From NCBI RefSeq assembly GCF_900187365.1, contig NZ_FYDG01000001.1:744001-808000 (forward strand): a stretch of DNA of 64,000 nucleotides, written 5' to 3'. Positions 34,259 through 43,789 of the stretch are shown here, in pieces. The position numbers were made by a program, and so were the translations under genes. How positions within the stretch are numbered: position 1 is the stretch's first letter; the number at the start of each line of letters is the position of its first letter. Origin of the DNA: Rhodoblastus acidophilus. GTDB taxonomy: Bacteria; Pseudomonadota; Alphaproteobacteria; Rhizobiales; Beijerinckiaceae. Below the pieces are notes generated by a model, which saw only the letters and a list, made by a program, of their open reading frames with translations, made no database searches and was not told where the DNA came from.

Positions 34259-35494
34259 TCAGGCGAACAAATCGGCGGCGTGTGTCAGGGCGACGACCAG
34301 CGCATCCACTTCCTCGCGCGTATTGTAAAGGGCGAAGGACGCCCGGCACGTCGATGTCACGCCATAGCGCGCCAGCAAGGGCTGGGCGCAATGCGTGCCG
34401 GCGCGCACCGCGACGCCGGCGCGGTCGATCACCGTCGCCACGTCATGGGCGTGCGCGCCGTTCATCTCGAACGAGAACAGCGCGCCCTTGCCCGGCGCCG
34501 TTCCGATCAGCCGCAGGAACGACAGATCGGCCAGACGCGCGCCGGCGTAGGCCGCAAGATCGGCCTCATGGGCGCGGATGGCGTCGCGGCCGAGCGTCTC
34601 CATATAGTCGAGCGCGGCGCCCAGGCCGATCGCCTCGACGATCGGCGGCGTGCCCGCCTCGAACCGATGCGGCGGAGCGCCATAAGTGACGTTTTCGCAG
34701 GTCACGGTTTCGATCATCTCGCCGCCGCCGGCGAAGGGCGGCAGTTTCGCCAGCCAGTCCAGCTTGCCGTAGAGCGCGCCGATTCCGGTGGGACCATACA
34801 GCTTGTGGCCGGTGACGACGTAGAAATCGACGTCGAGATCGCGCACGTCGACATGCGCGTGGACCGCGCCCTGAGAGCCGTCGATCAGCACGGGGATGCC
34901 GCGCGCATGGGCGATCCGCACGATCTCCTTCACCGGCGTCACCGTGCCCAGCACATTGGACATGTGGGTGAGCGCGACGATCTTGGTGCGATCCGTAAGA
35001 GCTTCCTCGAAGCGTTGCAGCGAGAAGCTTCCATCGTCCTCGACGTCGACCCATTTCAGCACGGCGCCTTTGCGCTCGCGCAGGAAATGCCAGGGCACGA
35101 TATTGGAATGATGCTCCATGATCGAGAGCACGATTTCATCGCCCGCATTGATATGCGCCTGGCCGAACGAGGAGGCGACGAGATTGAAAGCCTCGGTGGC
35201 GCCGCGGGTGAAAATGATTTCGTCGGTCGAGCCGGCGTTGAGGAAGGCGCGCACTTTTTCGCGCGCGGCTTCATAGGCGTCGGTCGCGACGTTGGCGAGG
35301 TAATGCAGGCCGCGATGCACATTGGAATATTCATGCTCGAAGGCATGAGTCACGCGCGAGATCACCTGACGCGGCTTTTGCGCGCTGGCGGCGTTATCCA
35401 GGTAAACCAGCGGCTTGCCATAGGGCCGTTCCGCAAGAATGGGAAAGTCCGCGCGGATTTTCGCGAGGTCGTAAATCGGCTTCATCTGATTCAT
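34259..35494 (-). CDS. sufS: cysteine desulfurase SufS
   Basis: The 411-residue class V PLP enzyme has the PLP Lys in VTGHKLYGPTGIG near 230, the SufS catalytic Cys in RAGTHCAQPLLARYG near 365, and His in MEHHSNIVPWHF near 128. It takes sulfur from cysteine and passes it to scaffold proteins. The ATG at 35494 overlaps the sufD stop by four bases (ATGA). The length is typical. The longer frame to 35773 runs through sufD and is rejected. Confidence 0.97.
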   Translation of the reverse strand: MNQMKPIYDLAKIRADFPILAERPYGKPLVYLDNAASAQKPRQVISRVTHAFEHEYSNVHRGLHYLANVATDAYEAAREKVRAFLNAGSTDEIIFTRGATEAFNLVASSFGQAHINAGDEIVLSIMEHHSNIVPWHFLRERKGAVLKWVDVEDDGSFSLQRFEEALTDRTKIVALTHMSNVLGTVTPVKEIVRIAHARGIPVLIDGSQGAVHAHVDVRDLDVDFYVVTGHKLYGPTGIGALYGKLDWLAKLPPFAGGGEMIETVTCENVTYGAPPHRFEAGTPPIVEAIGLGAALDYMETLGRDAIRAHEADLAAYAGARLADLSFLRLIGTAPGKGALFSFEMNGAHAHDVATVIDRAGVAVRAGTHCAQPLLARYGVTSTCRASFALYNTREEVDALVVALTHAADLFA

Positions 35495-36738
35495 GCCGGC
35501 TTCTCCTCGCCCAGCAGTTCGGACAGATCGGCGCGCAGCACATCGCGCAAAGCCTCGCTGTCCAGCATTTCGAAAACATCGGCGGCGAAGGCGTCGATCA
35601 GGATTTTTTCCGCCTCGATATGAGGCACGCCGCGCGTCTCCAGATAGAACAGCTGTTGCGCGTCGAGCTTGGTCACCGCCGCGCCATGGCCGCAGGCGAC
35701 GTCGTCGGCGAAAATCTCCAGCTCCGGCTTGGCCGACAGCGCGGCTTCGTCCGACAGCAGCAGGCCCCGGCACATCATCTTGCCGTCGGTTTTCTGCGCA
35801 TGCGGCGGCACGACGATCTTGCCCTGGAACACGCCATTGGCGTGATCGCCGAGCACATATTTGAACGTCTCGCGGCTGGTGCAGGCGGGCGCGTCGTGAC
35901 GCACCGCCAGCGTGACGTCGGCGTGATCGGTGCGGCCCAGAATGGCCGCGCCGGCGAGTTGCAATTCGGCGCCCTCGCCCGCGAGCGACACGAAATATTG
36001 CCGCCGCAGAAACGGCGTCTGCGCCAGCAGCGCGACGGAGCGCAGATTCGCCCGCGCCGCCAGCGTCACGTTGAGCGACTGCACCTCGACGCTGGCCGTC
36101 TCGCGGCAGCGGCAGGCGTAATCGAGTTGCGCGTCCTCGCCCAAGGCGATGAACAGCGCGCTGTCGCCGAAGCCGGCGAATCCCTCGTCGCGCGTCTCGA
36201 CAATTTTCGCGTGCGCACCCGCTCCGAGCCGGATGAGGTTGCGGCCGAAGCGGCTGCGGTCCGTCTCGGCGCCCGCCAGCGCGACGATCTCGATGACCGT
36301 TTCGACGCGCGCGCCCGCGGCGATGTCCAGCACGAAGCCGCCGCGCGCGAGCGCCGCATTGAGATCCAGCAGCGCATCGGCGGTCTCGCCCGCGAAATCC
36401 GCTTCGCCGGCGCGGATAATTTCGACGCCGGCCACGGCGGAAAAATCATCCGAAAGCTCCGGCGCATAAAAACCGTCCACGGTGACGACGCGCAAAAACG
36501 CGCCGGCCGCGAGCTTTTGCCGCGCCACGGCGCGCGCCGCCTCGTCCGGCGCCCGCGCCAGCGGGGGAACCGCGCGCAGCCGGGCGCGCAGGTCCGAATA
36601 ATGCCAGCTTTCGACGCGGCGATTGGGCAGGCCCGCCTTGCGGAACTGATCGAAGAACAGGCGCGCCGACGGCGACGCGTCCGCCGGCAGGAATGTCGCC
36701 AAATCCTCCTCGGCGGGATTGGGCGCGAGCGCGGTCAC
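35491..36738 (-). CDS. sufD: Fe-S assembly protein SufD
   Basis: The 415-residue beta-helix scaffold partner of SufB and SufC ends with the family tail DVACGHGAAVTKLDAQQLFYL followed by ETRGVPHIEAEKILIDAF. The central region RARANLRSVALLAQ-type strands form the helix (here ANLRSVALLAQTPFLR). It lacks SufB's Cys cluster as expected. It overlaps sufC upstream by four bases and sufS downstream by four bases, so the three are tightly coupled. Confidence 0.96.
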   Translation of the reverse strand: MTALAPNPAEEDLATFLPADASPSARLFFDQFRKAGLPNRRVESWHYSDLRARLRAVPPLARAPDEAARAVARQKLAAGAFLRVVTVDGFYAPELSDDFSAVAGVEIIRAGEADFAGETADALLDLNAALARGGFVLDIAAGARVETVIEIVALAGAETDRSRFGRNLIRLGAGAHAKIVETRDEGFAGFGDSALFIALGEDAQLDYACRCRETASVEVQSLNVTLAARANLRSVALLAQTPFLRRQYFVSLAGEGAELQLAGAAILGRTDHADVTLAVRHDAPACTSRETFKYVLGDHANGVFQGKIVVPPHAQKTDGKMMCRGLLLSDEAALSAKPELEIFADDVACGHGAAVTKLDAQQLFYLETRGVPHIEAEKILIDAFAADVFEMLDSEALRDVLRADLSELLGEEKPA

Positions 36739-37487
36739 GCGGCGGCTCCTTCCGTGTAATCGGCGTAGCCGGTGGCCTCCAGCGCCAGCGCCAGGTCGGG
36801 GCCGCCGCTTCTGACGATCTTGCCGCGCGACATCACATGGACCACGTCGGGCGGGATGAAGTTGAGCAGGCGCTGGTAATGGGTGATCACCAGCAGGCTG
36901 CGCCCCTCGCCGCGCAGGGCGTTGACGCCTTCCGCGCAGGTTTTCAGCGCGTCGATGTCGAGGCCGGAATCCATTTCGTCGAGAATGGCGAAGCGCGGCT
37001 CCAGCAAGGCCATTTGCAGAACTTCCATGCGCTTCTTCTCGCCGCCGGAAAAGCCGACGTTGACCGGGCGCTTGAGCATGTCCTGAGAAATGTTCAATTT
37101 CGCGGCGGCAGCGCGCACCTGCTTCATGAATTCGAGCGTCGGCAGCTCCGCTTCGCCGCGCGCCTTGCGTTGGGCGTTGAGGGCGGCCTTGAGGAAGGTC
37201 ATGGTGGCGACGCCGGGGATTTCCAGCGGATACTGGAACACCAGGAAAAGGCCGCGCGCCGCGCGTTCGGCCGGCGACATTTCCAGAATGTCCGCGCCGT
37301 CGAGCTTGATGCTCCCCTGCTCCACCTCGTAATCGGCGCGGCCGGCGACGACATAGGAGAGCGTCGATTTTCCCGAGCCGTTCGGCCCCATGATGGCTGC
37401 GACTTGTCCGTCCTCGACCGTCAGATTCAAACCGTCGAGAATTTTCTTGCCCGCCACCCTGACGTGAAGATTTTCGATCTCAAGCAT
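36735..37487 (-). CDS. sufC: Fe-S assembly ATPase SufC
   Basis: The 250-residue ABC ATPase shows Walker A (GPNGSGKSTLSYVVAG), the signature (GFSGGEKKRMEVLQM) and Walker B (ILDEMDSGLDID), with the H-loop in LVITHYQRLL. It powers cluster assembly on SufB-SufD and is not a transporter. The length is standard. Its stop overlaps sufD by four bases (ATGA), and it starts 14 bases after the sufB stop. Confidence 0.97.
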   Translation of the reverse strand: MLEIENLHVRVAGKKILDGLNLTVEDGQVAAIMGPNGSGKSTLSYVVAGRADYEVEQGSIKLDGADILEMSPAERAARGLFLVFQYPLEIPGVATMTFLKAALNAQRKARGEAELPTLEFMKQVRAAAAKLNISQDMLKRPVNVGFSGGEKKRMEVLQMALLEPRFAILDEMDSGLDIDALKTCAEGVNALRGEGRSLLVITHYQRLLNFIPPDVVHVMSRGKIVRSGGPDLALALEATGYADYTEGAAA

Positions 37488-37501
37488 GGTGCAAAATCCT
37501 G

Positions 37502-38971
37502 TCAGCCGACGCTGCCTTCGAGCGAAATCGCGATGAGTTTCTGCGCCTCCACGGCGAACTCCATCGGCAATTGCTGCAGCACGTCGCGCACGAAACCATT
37601 GACGATCAGCGCGGTCGCCTCCTCCGCCTCCAACCCGCGCTGCATGCAGTAGAACAGCTGGTCGTCGGAGATTTTCGACGTGGTCGCCTCATGCTCGAAT
37701 TGCGCGGTGGAATTCTTCGCCTCGATGTAAGGCACGGTGTGGGCGCCGCATTGGTCGCCGATCAACAAGCTGTCGCAATTGGTGAAATTGCGCGCGTTCT
37801 GCGCCTTGCGATGCGCGAACACCTGGCCTCTATACGTGTTCTGCGACTGTCCCGCCGAAATGCCCTTGGAGATGATCCGGCTCGACGTGTTCTTGCCGAG
37901 ATGCAGCATTTTCGTGCCGGAATCGACCTGTTGATGTCCGTTCGAGATCGCGATCGAGTAGAACTCGCCGCGCGAATGATCCCCGCGCAGGATGCAGGAC
38001 GGATATTTCCAGGTGATGGCCGATCCCGTCTCCACCTGCGTCCAGGAAATCTTGGAGCGCGCGCCCCGGCAATCGCCGCGCTTGGTGACGAAATTGTAGA
38101 TGCCGCCGCGTCCCTCGCTGTCGCCGGGATACCAGTTCTGCACGGTGGAATATTTGATCTCGGCGTCTTCGAGCGCGATCAGCTCGACCACGGCGGCGTG
38201 CAGCTGGTTCTCGTCGCGCTTGGGCGCGGTGCAGCCCTCCAGATAGGACACGTAGGAGCCGGCGTCCGCGATGATCAGCGTGCGCTCGAACTGGCCGGTG
38301 TTCTGCTCGTTGATGCGGAAATACGTGCTCAGTTCCATCGGGCAGCGCACGCCCGGCGGAATGTAGACGAAGGAGCCGTCGGAAAACACCGCCGAGTTCA
38401 AGGTCGCAAAGTAATTGTCGGTGACCGGAACCACCGAGCCCAGATATTTGCGCACCAGTTCGGGATAAGCCCGCACCGCCTCGGAAATCGGGCAGAAGAT
38501 CACGCCAGCTTTCCCCAGCTCCTCCTTGAAGGTGGTGACCACCGACACGGAATCGAACACGGCGTCCACGGCGACGCGGCGCTCCTGCACGCCCGCCAGA
38601 ATTTCCTGCTCGCTCAAGGGGATGCCGAGTTTTTCATAGGTGCGCAGCAGTTCGGGATCGACCTCGGCGAGCGTCTTCGGCCCCGCCGTCCCTTTCGGGG
38701 CGGAGTAATAATAAAGATCCTGATAGTTGATCTTCGGGTAATCGACCCGCGCCCAGCGCGGCTCCGCCATCGTCTCCCAACGCCTGTAGGCGTCGAGGCG
38801 CCATTGCGTCAGCCAGTCCGGCTCGCGCTTGCGGGCCGAAATGAAGCGAACGGTGTCCTCGTTCAGCCCCTTCGGGGCCTTGTCGGATTCGATCTCGGTG
38901 GTGAAACCGTATTTATAGGCGTCGACGTCAAGCGTCTTCACTGTGTCGACTGTCTGTTGGACCGCCGCCAT
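37502..38971 (-). CDS. sufB: Fe-S assembly scaffold SufB
   Basis: The 489-residue scaffold has conserved segments: [14 protein letters not shown] near 90, [20 protein letters not shown] with the structural Cys, [40 protein letters not shown] and WYPGD, and the C-terminal [20 protein letters not shown] with Cys, then [20 protein letters not shown]. SufB holds the nascent cluster. The ATG at 38971 fits the family start. It lies 63 bases after the iscS-like gene. Confidence 0.97.
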   Translation of the reverse strand: MAAVQQTVDTVKTLDVDAYKYGFTTEIESDKAPKGLNEDTVRFISARKREPDWLTQWRLDAYRRWETMAEPRWARVDYPKINYQDLYYYSAPKGTAGPKTLAEVDPELLRTYEKLGIPLSEQEILAGVQERRVAVDAVFDSVSVVTTFKEELGKAGVIFCPISEAVRAYPELVRKYLGSVVPVTDNYFATLNSAVFSDGSFVYIPPGVRCPMELSTYFRINEQNTGQFERTLIIADAGSYVSYLEGCTAPKRDENQLHAAVVELIALEDAEIKYSTVQNWYPGDSEGRGGIYNFVTKRGDCRGARSKISWTQVETGSAITWKYPSCILRGDHSRGEFYSIAISNGHQQVDSGTKMLHLGKNTSSRIISKGISAGQSQNTYRGQVFAHRKAQNARNFTNCDSLLIGDQCGAHTVPYIEAKNSTAQFEHEATTSKISDDQLFYCMQRGLEAEEATALIVNGFVRDVLQQLPMEFAVEAQKLIAISLEGSVG

Positions 38972-39034
38972 TCATCTCTCCTCACCTAACGCGGGTTCAA
39001 GGCCCGCTGGTTGAGTATGGGCTGGCTGCCTCAG

Positions 39035-40159
39035 CTAGCGCCGCTGCATCCTGTGTCGCACTCTAGCCAAAATTGTAGCAAAAGCCACGCCCTCCGGTTC
39101 ATTATTTGGCCACCCGAGCGAAATCCGCAAGGCGCAACGGGAAATCTCGGGCGGGATCCCCATGGCCGCCAGCACGGCGGAAGGCGCGACCTTGCCCGAA
39201 GAACAGGCCGAGCCTGAGGAAATCGCCACCCCTTCCACATCCAGCGCCGCGACCAGGGTTTCGGCGGGGAGGCCCGGCAAGGCGAAGGCCAAGGTGTTGG
39301 GCAGGCGCGGCGCATTGGCGCCGAACGCCACCGCTTCCGGGGCCAACGCCCGAACGTCGGCCTCGATGCGGTCGCGCAGCGCGCCGAGCCGGACCATCTC
39401 GTCCGCGCCGGTCGCGCAAACCTCCTGAAACGCCGCGCCCAAACCGGCGATGGCCGCGACATTTTCGGTGCCGCCGCGTTTGCCGCGCTCCTGCCCGCCG
39501 CCGCGCAACAAGGCTTGCGCCGGCATGACGGCGCGGCGCGAAAAAATCGCCGCGCCGACGCCCTTGGGGCCGCCGATCTTGTGGCTGGAGACGAACAGGA
39601 CGTCGGCGCCGGTCGCCTCGAACGAACAGTCGATCCGGCCCAGCGCCTGCACCGCGTCGCACACCACAACGCCGCCGGCGTCATGAACCAGCGCGGCGGC
39701 CTCGGTGACGGGTTGAATGACGCCGGTTTCGTTATTGGCCGCCTGCAGCGCCAGCAGCGGCGTGACCACATCCACGAGGCGCGCGCGCAAATCGTTAAGG
39801 TCAAGCCGCCCGTCGGCGTCCAGCGCGACGGGGGACGCCGCGCCAAAACCATGGCCGGCGGCCACGCAGGGGTGTTCGCCGCCGCCGATCAGCAGCGTTT
39901 CGCAGGCGTATCCCGCCAGCGCGGGCTGCAAAACCATATTGGCCGACTCGGTCGCGCCGGAGGTGAAGACCACCAGTTCCGGCTTCACGCCGAAAGCGCG
40001 GGCGAGATGCGCGCGGGCGGTTTCGATCAGCGCCCGCGCCGCCCGTCCTTCCGCGTGCACCGACGAGGCGTTGCCGGCGTCGAGCGCCGCGATCATCGCC
40101 GCGCGCGCTGCTGGGCGCAGCGTCGAGGTCGCGTTATGGTCGAAATAGATGCGCGCCAT
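39035..40159 (-). CDS. IscS/NifS-like cysteine desulfurase
   Basis: The 374-residue class V aminotransferase begins IYFDHNATSTLRPAARAAM. The PLP Lys is in LFVSSHKIGGPKGVGA near 200, and the short Cys loop is SSGSACSSGK near 325, with the nearby HPCVAAGHG His. The loop type is NifS/IscS rather than SufS. It is commonly the first gene of alphaproteobacterial suf units, supplying sulfur in parallel with SufS. The ATG at 40159 is 64 bases (or 24 by the GTG reading) from the divergent decarboxylase gene. No Rrf2-type regulator lies beside it. Confidence 0.93.
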   Translation of the reverse strand: MARIYFDHNATSTLRPAARAAMIAALDAGNASSVHAEGRAARALIETARAHLARAFGVKPELVVFTSGATESANMVLQPALAGYACETLLIGGGEHPCVAAGHGFGAASPVALDADGRLDLNDLRARLVDVVTPLLALQAANNETGVIQPVTEAAALVHDAGGVVVCDAVQALGRIDCSFEATGADVLFVSSHKIGGPKGVGAAIFSRRAVMPAQALLRGGGQERGKRGGTENVAAIAGLGAAFQEVCATGADEMVRLGALRDRIEADVRALAPEAVAFGANAPRLPNTLAFALPGLPAETLVAALDVEGVAISSGSACSSGKVAPSAVLAAMGIPPEISRCALRISLGWPNNEPEGVAFATILARVRHRMQRR

Positions 40160-40222
40160 TGAAAAGCTCCGGGCAAGTCGGGAGTGTCACTTAAGCCCGG
40201 CGCGCACAAGCGGAATTTGCTC

Positions 40223-41647
40223 ATGTCCCAGACCTCGTCCCTCGATCCCGAAGACTGGGACGCATTCCGGCGCCTGAGCCACCAGGCGCTCGACGCCGCG
40301 CTCGACGATCTCATGCGCGTCCCGCAAGGCCCGGTCTGGCGCGAAACGCCGCCCGAGGTTCTGGCGCGCCTCGACGACGCCGCGCCCGAAGCGGGCGTCG
40401 GGCTCGAACAGGTTCTCGGCGAATTCGCGCGGGACATCCAGCCTTTTGGCGTCGGCAACCGCCATCCCGCCTTTTTCGGCTGGGCGCATGGCGCGGGAAC
40501 GCCGGTCGGCATGATCGCCGAAATGCTCGCCGGCGAGCTGAACCTCAACTGCGGCGGGCGCAATCATATTGGCGTGGCGCTGGAACGGAAGATCGCCGCC
40601 GCTATGGCGGGAAAATTCGGCTTTCCCGCCACGGCGTCCGGCCTGTTCGTCACCGGCGCGTCGCAAGCCAATTTCCATGGCGTGCTGCTGGCCCGCCGCG
40701 CCGCTCTAGGCCCGGAGGTCCGCGTAAATGGCGTCGCGGGCGCGCCGTTGCGCGCCTATGCCTCGATTCAGGCCCATGCCTGTGTCGAACAGGCGATGGA
40801 TCTCGCGGGGCTGGGTACGCAGGCGCTGCGGCCGATCCCCTGCGACGCGGAGGGGCGGATGCGGCTCGATCTGCTGCGCGACGCCATCGCCGCCGACCGC
40901 GACGCCGGCGCGCGGCCCTTCCTGCTGGTCGGCACGGCGGGAACAGTGAATTTCGGGGCGTTCGACCCATTGCCGGATTTGGCCGACATTGCGGCGCAGG
41001 AAAAGCTGTGGCTGCATGTGGACGGCGCGTTTGGCGCGCTGACGGTCTTTTCCGAACAGCTCAGGCCGCTGATCGCGGGGATTGAACGCGCTGATTCCCT
41101 CGCCTTCGACTTTCACAAATGGGCGCATGTTCCCTATGACGCCGGCTTCATCCTGGCGCGCGACGGCGCGGCGCAACGCGCGGCCTTCGCCGCCCCGGCG
41201 GCCTATCTGTCGCGGACCGAAACCGGCCTCGCCAAGGGCGAGACGTGGCCCTGCGACCTCGGCCCGGATCTTTCACGCGGATTTCGTGCGCTCAAAGTGT
41301 GGATGACGCTGCGCGCCTATGGCGTGGACCGGATCGGCGCCTGCATGGCGCGCAATTGCGCCGACGCCCGCGCGCTGGCGGCCCTGATCGACGAATCCAT
41401 GGAATTCGAGCGGGCGGCGCCGGTTCCGCTCAATATTGTGTGCTTCCGCTTGCGGGATGGCGACGACGCCGCCAATCGCGCGCTGGTCGAGCGCCTGCAG
41501 GTCGCGGGCCTCGCGGCGCCCTCGCTGACGCGGCTCGAGGGCCGCACCGCGATCCGCTGCGCGCTGTTCAACCATCGCACCGGCGGTGAAGACGTGCGGG
41601 CCTTTTTCGACGCGGCGCGCCAACAGGCGAAAGCCGTTCAGAAATAA
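40223..41647 (+). CDS. PLP-dependent group II amino-acid decarboxylase
   Basis: The 474-residue product matches group II decarboxylases: FFGWAHGAGTPVGMIAEML near 80, TGASQANFHGVLLARR near 135, WLHVDGAFGALTVFS near 260 (His and Asp contact the ring), and the PLP-binding Lys in FDFHKWAHVPYDAG near 295. The substrate (an aromatic amino acid or a close relative) cannot be set from the sequence. I prefer the ATG at 40223; a GTG at 40184 is possible. It overlaps the convergent small membrane gene by ten bases and is divergent from the suf unit. Confidence 0.88.
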   Translation: MSQTSSLDPEDWDAFRRLSHQALDAALDDLMRVPQGPVWRETPPEVLARLDDAAPEAGVGLEQVLGEFARDIQPFGVGNRHPAFFGWAHGAGTPVGMIAEMLAGELNLNCGGRNHIGVALERKIAAAMAGKFGFPATASGLFVTGASQANFHGVLLARRAALGPEVRVNGVAGAPLRAYASIQAHACVEQAMDLAGLGTQALRPIPCDAEGRMRLDLLRDAIAADRDAGARPFLLVGTAGTVNFGAFDPLPDLADIAAQEKLWLHVDGAFGALTVFSEQLRPLIAGIERADSLAFDFHKWAHVPYDAGFILARDGAAQRAAFAAPAAYLSRTETGLAKGETWPCDLGPDLSRGFRALKVWMTLRAYGVDRIGACMARNCADARALAALIDESMEFERAAPVPLNIVCFRLRDGDDAANRALVERLQVAGLAAPSLTRLEGRTAIRCALFNHRTGGEDVRAFFDAARQQAKAVQK

Positions 41648-41832
41648 TGACCCATGACGCGCATGAAGAAGGGCGAATCGCCGGTCGCCATCATCCAGGC
41701 GACGCTGCTGACGAACGCCACCGCCAGCGTTCCCAAAAACAAGCGTCCGAGGAAGGCGCGGGTTTCTCCGGTGGCGTCGTGCTTGCCGAGTAGCCGGCTC
41801 TGATCCTCGAAACGATGAACGAAACGTCCCAT
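41638..41832 (-). CDS. small single-helix membrane protein
   Basis: The 64-residue product has a polar N-terminal half (MGRFVHRFEDQSRLLGKHD) and one membrane helix (about 32-50, LFLGTLAVAFVSSVAWMM). The ATG at 41832 is preceded by GGGAGG with five-base spacing. Its stop overlaps the decarboxylase stop by ten bases. A longer frame to 43743 is antisense to the glycosyltransferase gene. No family is recognised. Confidence 0.65.
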   Translation of the reverse strand: MGRFVHRFEDQSRLLGKHDATGETRAFLGRLFLGTLAVAFVSSVAWMMATGDSPFFMRVMGHYF

Positions 41833-41892
41833 GCGGCCCTCCCGTCGGCCAAGAACGGCCAAGCTATTGCAACCATTGGTTGTTGTTGCAAG

Positions 41893-41921
41893 TTGACGGC
41901 GGAAGCTTGCTTTTTTGTTAA
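41893..41921 (+). promoter_or_regulatory. possible promoter of the first composite glycosyltransferase
   Basis: TTGACG (41893-41898), 17 bases, then TGTTAA (41916-41921) resembles a sigma-70 promoter with a weak -10. It lies 83 bases before the ATG at 42004 and is divergent from the small membrane gene. Confidence 0.35.
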
Positions 41922-42003
41922 TGCGGGCGCGCTGCGGGTTTCTCGCCTCTCGCGCGAAAAGGCCGTATGAGAGATCCCATCGGTTTGCTTTACGGGACAC
42001 GCC

Positions 42004-43737
42004 ATGGCGCGCGAGGGGCTTTTCGACGATCTGGATTGGGCCAATGAGGCCAATGCGCCGTTCTACGTCTGGCCCGCCGCGCGGCGATGGGATTTGGTCC
42101 TTACCTGCGGCGACCGGCTGGCGCCCGGCGCAGGCGGCGTCGGCGAAGACATTCTCCAACTGGTCGCCGCGCTGAAGGCGGAGGCTCCGGGGCGGGCCAT
42201 TCTGCTGATTTGCGCCGAACCCGTCGATGCCCAGGCGAAGCCGGCGCTCGCGGGCGTTTGCGTCCTGGTCGCCCCGCCGCGCCGCTACGCCTTCGGCCGC
42301 TATGTCCATTTCCTCGAAGCGGCCGAGCTGCGTTTCGCCTACGCCGCGGCCGAACTGCTGGCGGAGCTGCAGCGGCGCGGCCATGAATTCGCCCTGGCCT
42401 GCTGCCCCGATCGCGGCGCCGAGGCGTTCTACCTGCAGAAGATGCGCCGCCACGGCCAGTTGCGTATCGACGGACTCACCCTGCGGCTTTATGGCCCGAC
42501 GGCGCTGGATATGGCGGGGCCGCTGTGCGACGTGTCGCCGCAGACCCGCAACCTGCTGGTGGAGGAAATCGCCTGCCTCCAGCGCGCCGACCTGCTCGCG
42601 CATCGCGACGACGCCCTTTTCGCGCGCGTCGCCGAGCTGTGCCAGCGGTTCGGCTTCGACCCCGCGCCGCGCGGCCGGCGCGAGGGCGCGTCGCTGTGGA
42701 GCGCCCTGACCCCGCCGCCGCAGCCTGCGCGCGCCGAGCCGGCGGACCTCCCGGTCGGCTTCGTCATCCCGCACTTCAACGCCACCGAATATATCGAGGA
42801 TTGCCTGATTTCGACCCGCGCCTGCGCGGAAGACGACGACGAAATCCTGGTGGTGGACGACGCCTCGCGGGCCGACGAAAAGACGGCGCTGCGCGCCATG
42901 ATCGCGCGGCTGAACGCCGAAGGCGGCGTGCAGATCGTCCTGCATGAACTGCCGCACAACAGCGGCCCCGCCGCCGCCCGCAACGCCGGCGTCGCCCGGC
43001 TGACGCGCGCCCAGGCCCTCCAGTTCATCGACGCCGACGACGCGCTCAATCCCGACGGGTTCCGCGCCACGCGCCGCGCCCTGCGGCTCAACCCCGACCT
43101 CGCCATGGTCTATGGCCTGCAGCGCAATTTCGGCGCGGACCGGTTCTATTGGGTGACGATGGACGCCAACCCGCTCACCGCGTTCGAGGAAAACTATTGC
43201 CACAGTGCGCCGCTGGTGCGCCGCGCGGCTTTCGAGGCGCTGGGCGGGCAGACGCCGGGGATGCGCTATCATTATGAGGACTGGGAGTTCAACGTCCGCC
43301 TGTGCCTGTCCGGCCTCGCCGGCGAATTGGTGATCGCGCAGACCCAGCACTATCGGATGGGCCATGCCTCCCGCACGCTCGCCCATCTCGACCGGCTCGA
43401 CCGATCCCGCCAGGACCTGTTCGCCCATATCGCGCGCGCGCCGCTGTCGGGAGACCCGCGCCGCGACCGTCTGGCCGCGACTCTCGCCAACTATGCGTCC
43501 ATGCTCGAACGCGCTGGCCTGCTGCAGCCCGGCGCGGGGCAGCGCCGCGACACGCCGGATCCGCCCGCGCCGGAACCGGAGCCGGAGCCCATCGTGGAGC
43601 GCCGGACCGTGGAAATCGTCGAGATCGTCGATCTCGAGGAACGGATCAAGGCGCTCCCCCTGCCGCTTTGGCGGCGCAAGCTGGCCCGCTTCGCGCTGTC
43701 GGCCTCGCGCCGCATCGGCGGCGCGCGCCGCAAATAA
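42004..43737 (+). CDS. composite glycosyltransferase, truncated GT4-like plus GT2
   Basis: In this 577-residue protein, residues about 20-215 align with the N-terminal half of a GT4 (GT-B) enzyme (RRWDLVLTCGDRLAPGAGGVG), but the GT4 nucleotide-binding half with its EX7E motif is missing. Residues about 250-470 are a GT2 domain (VGFVIPHFNATEYIEDCL, the ILVVDDASRADE DD, FIDADDALNPDGF, then YEDWEFNVRLCLSG). A charged tail with a heptad-like stretch (about 520-577) follows. It is a clear paralogue of the protein at 45908-48244. It probably builds or decorates a surface glycan. Confidence 0.85.
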   Translation: MAREGLFDDLDWANEANAPFYVWPAARRWDLVLTCGDRLAPGAGGVGEDILQLVAALKAEAPGRAILLICAEPVDAQAKPALAGVCVLVAPPRRYAFGRYVHFLEAAELRFAYAAAELLAELQRRGHEFALACCPDRGAEAFYLQKMRRHGQLRIDGLTLRLYGPTALDMAGPLCDVSPQTRNLLVEEIACLQRADLLAHRDDALFARVAELCQRFGFDPAPRGRREGASLWSALTPPPQPARAEPADLPVGFVIPHFNATEYIEDCLISTRACAEDDDEILVVDDASRADEKTALRAMIARLNAEGGVQIVLHELPHNSGPAAARNAGVARLTRAQALQFIDADDALNPDGFRATRRALRLNPDLAMVYGLQRNFGADRFYWVTMDANPLTAFEENYCHSAPLVRRAAFEALGGQTPGMRYHYEDWEFNVRLCLSGLAGELVIAQTQHYRMGHASRTLAHLDRLDRSRQDLFAHIARAPLSGDPRRDRLAATLANYASMLERAGLLQPGAGQRRDTPDPPAPEPEPEPIVERRTVEIVEIVDLEERIKALPLPLWRRKLARFALSASRRIGGARRK

Positions 43738-43750
43738 GCTCAAGCCCCTT

Positions 43751-43783
43751 CGGCGAAGCGGTTTCCGCTTCGCTTGAAACGCT
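43751..43783. repeat. palindromic element in a convergent gap
   Basis: GCGAAGCGG (43753-43761) pairs perfectly with CCGCTTCGC (43765-43773) around TTT, followed by TTGAAACGCT. It lies in the 52-base convergent gap between the composite glycosyltransferase and DUF4422-GT8 genes. It resembles Rhizobiales repeats of the AGCGTTTCAAGCGAAG type (recalled), and may end transcription from both sides. Confidence 0.55.
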
Positions 43784-43789
43784 CTGGCG

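Noticed and set aside
41833-43743. Long minus-strand frame that continues upstream from the small membrane protein
   Set aside because: It is antisense to the first composite glycosyltransferase; only its last 64 codons have a ribosome-binding site and sensible composition.
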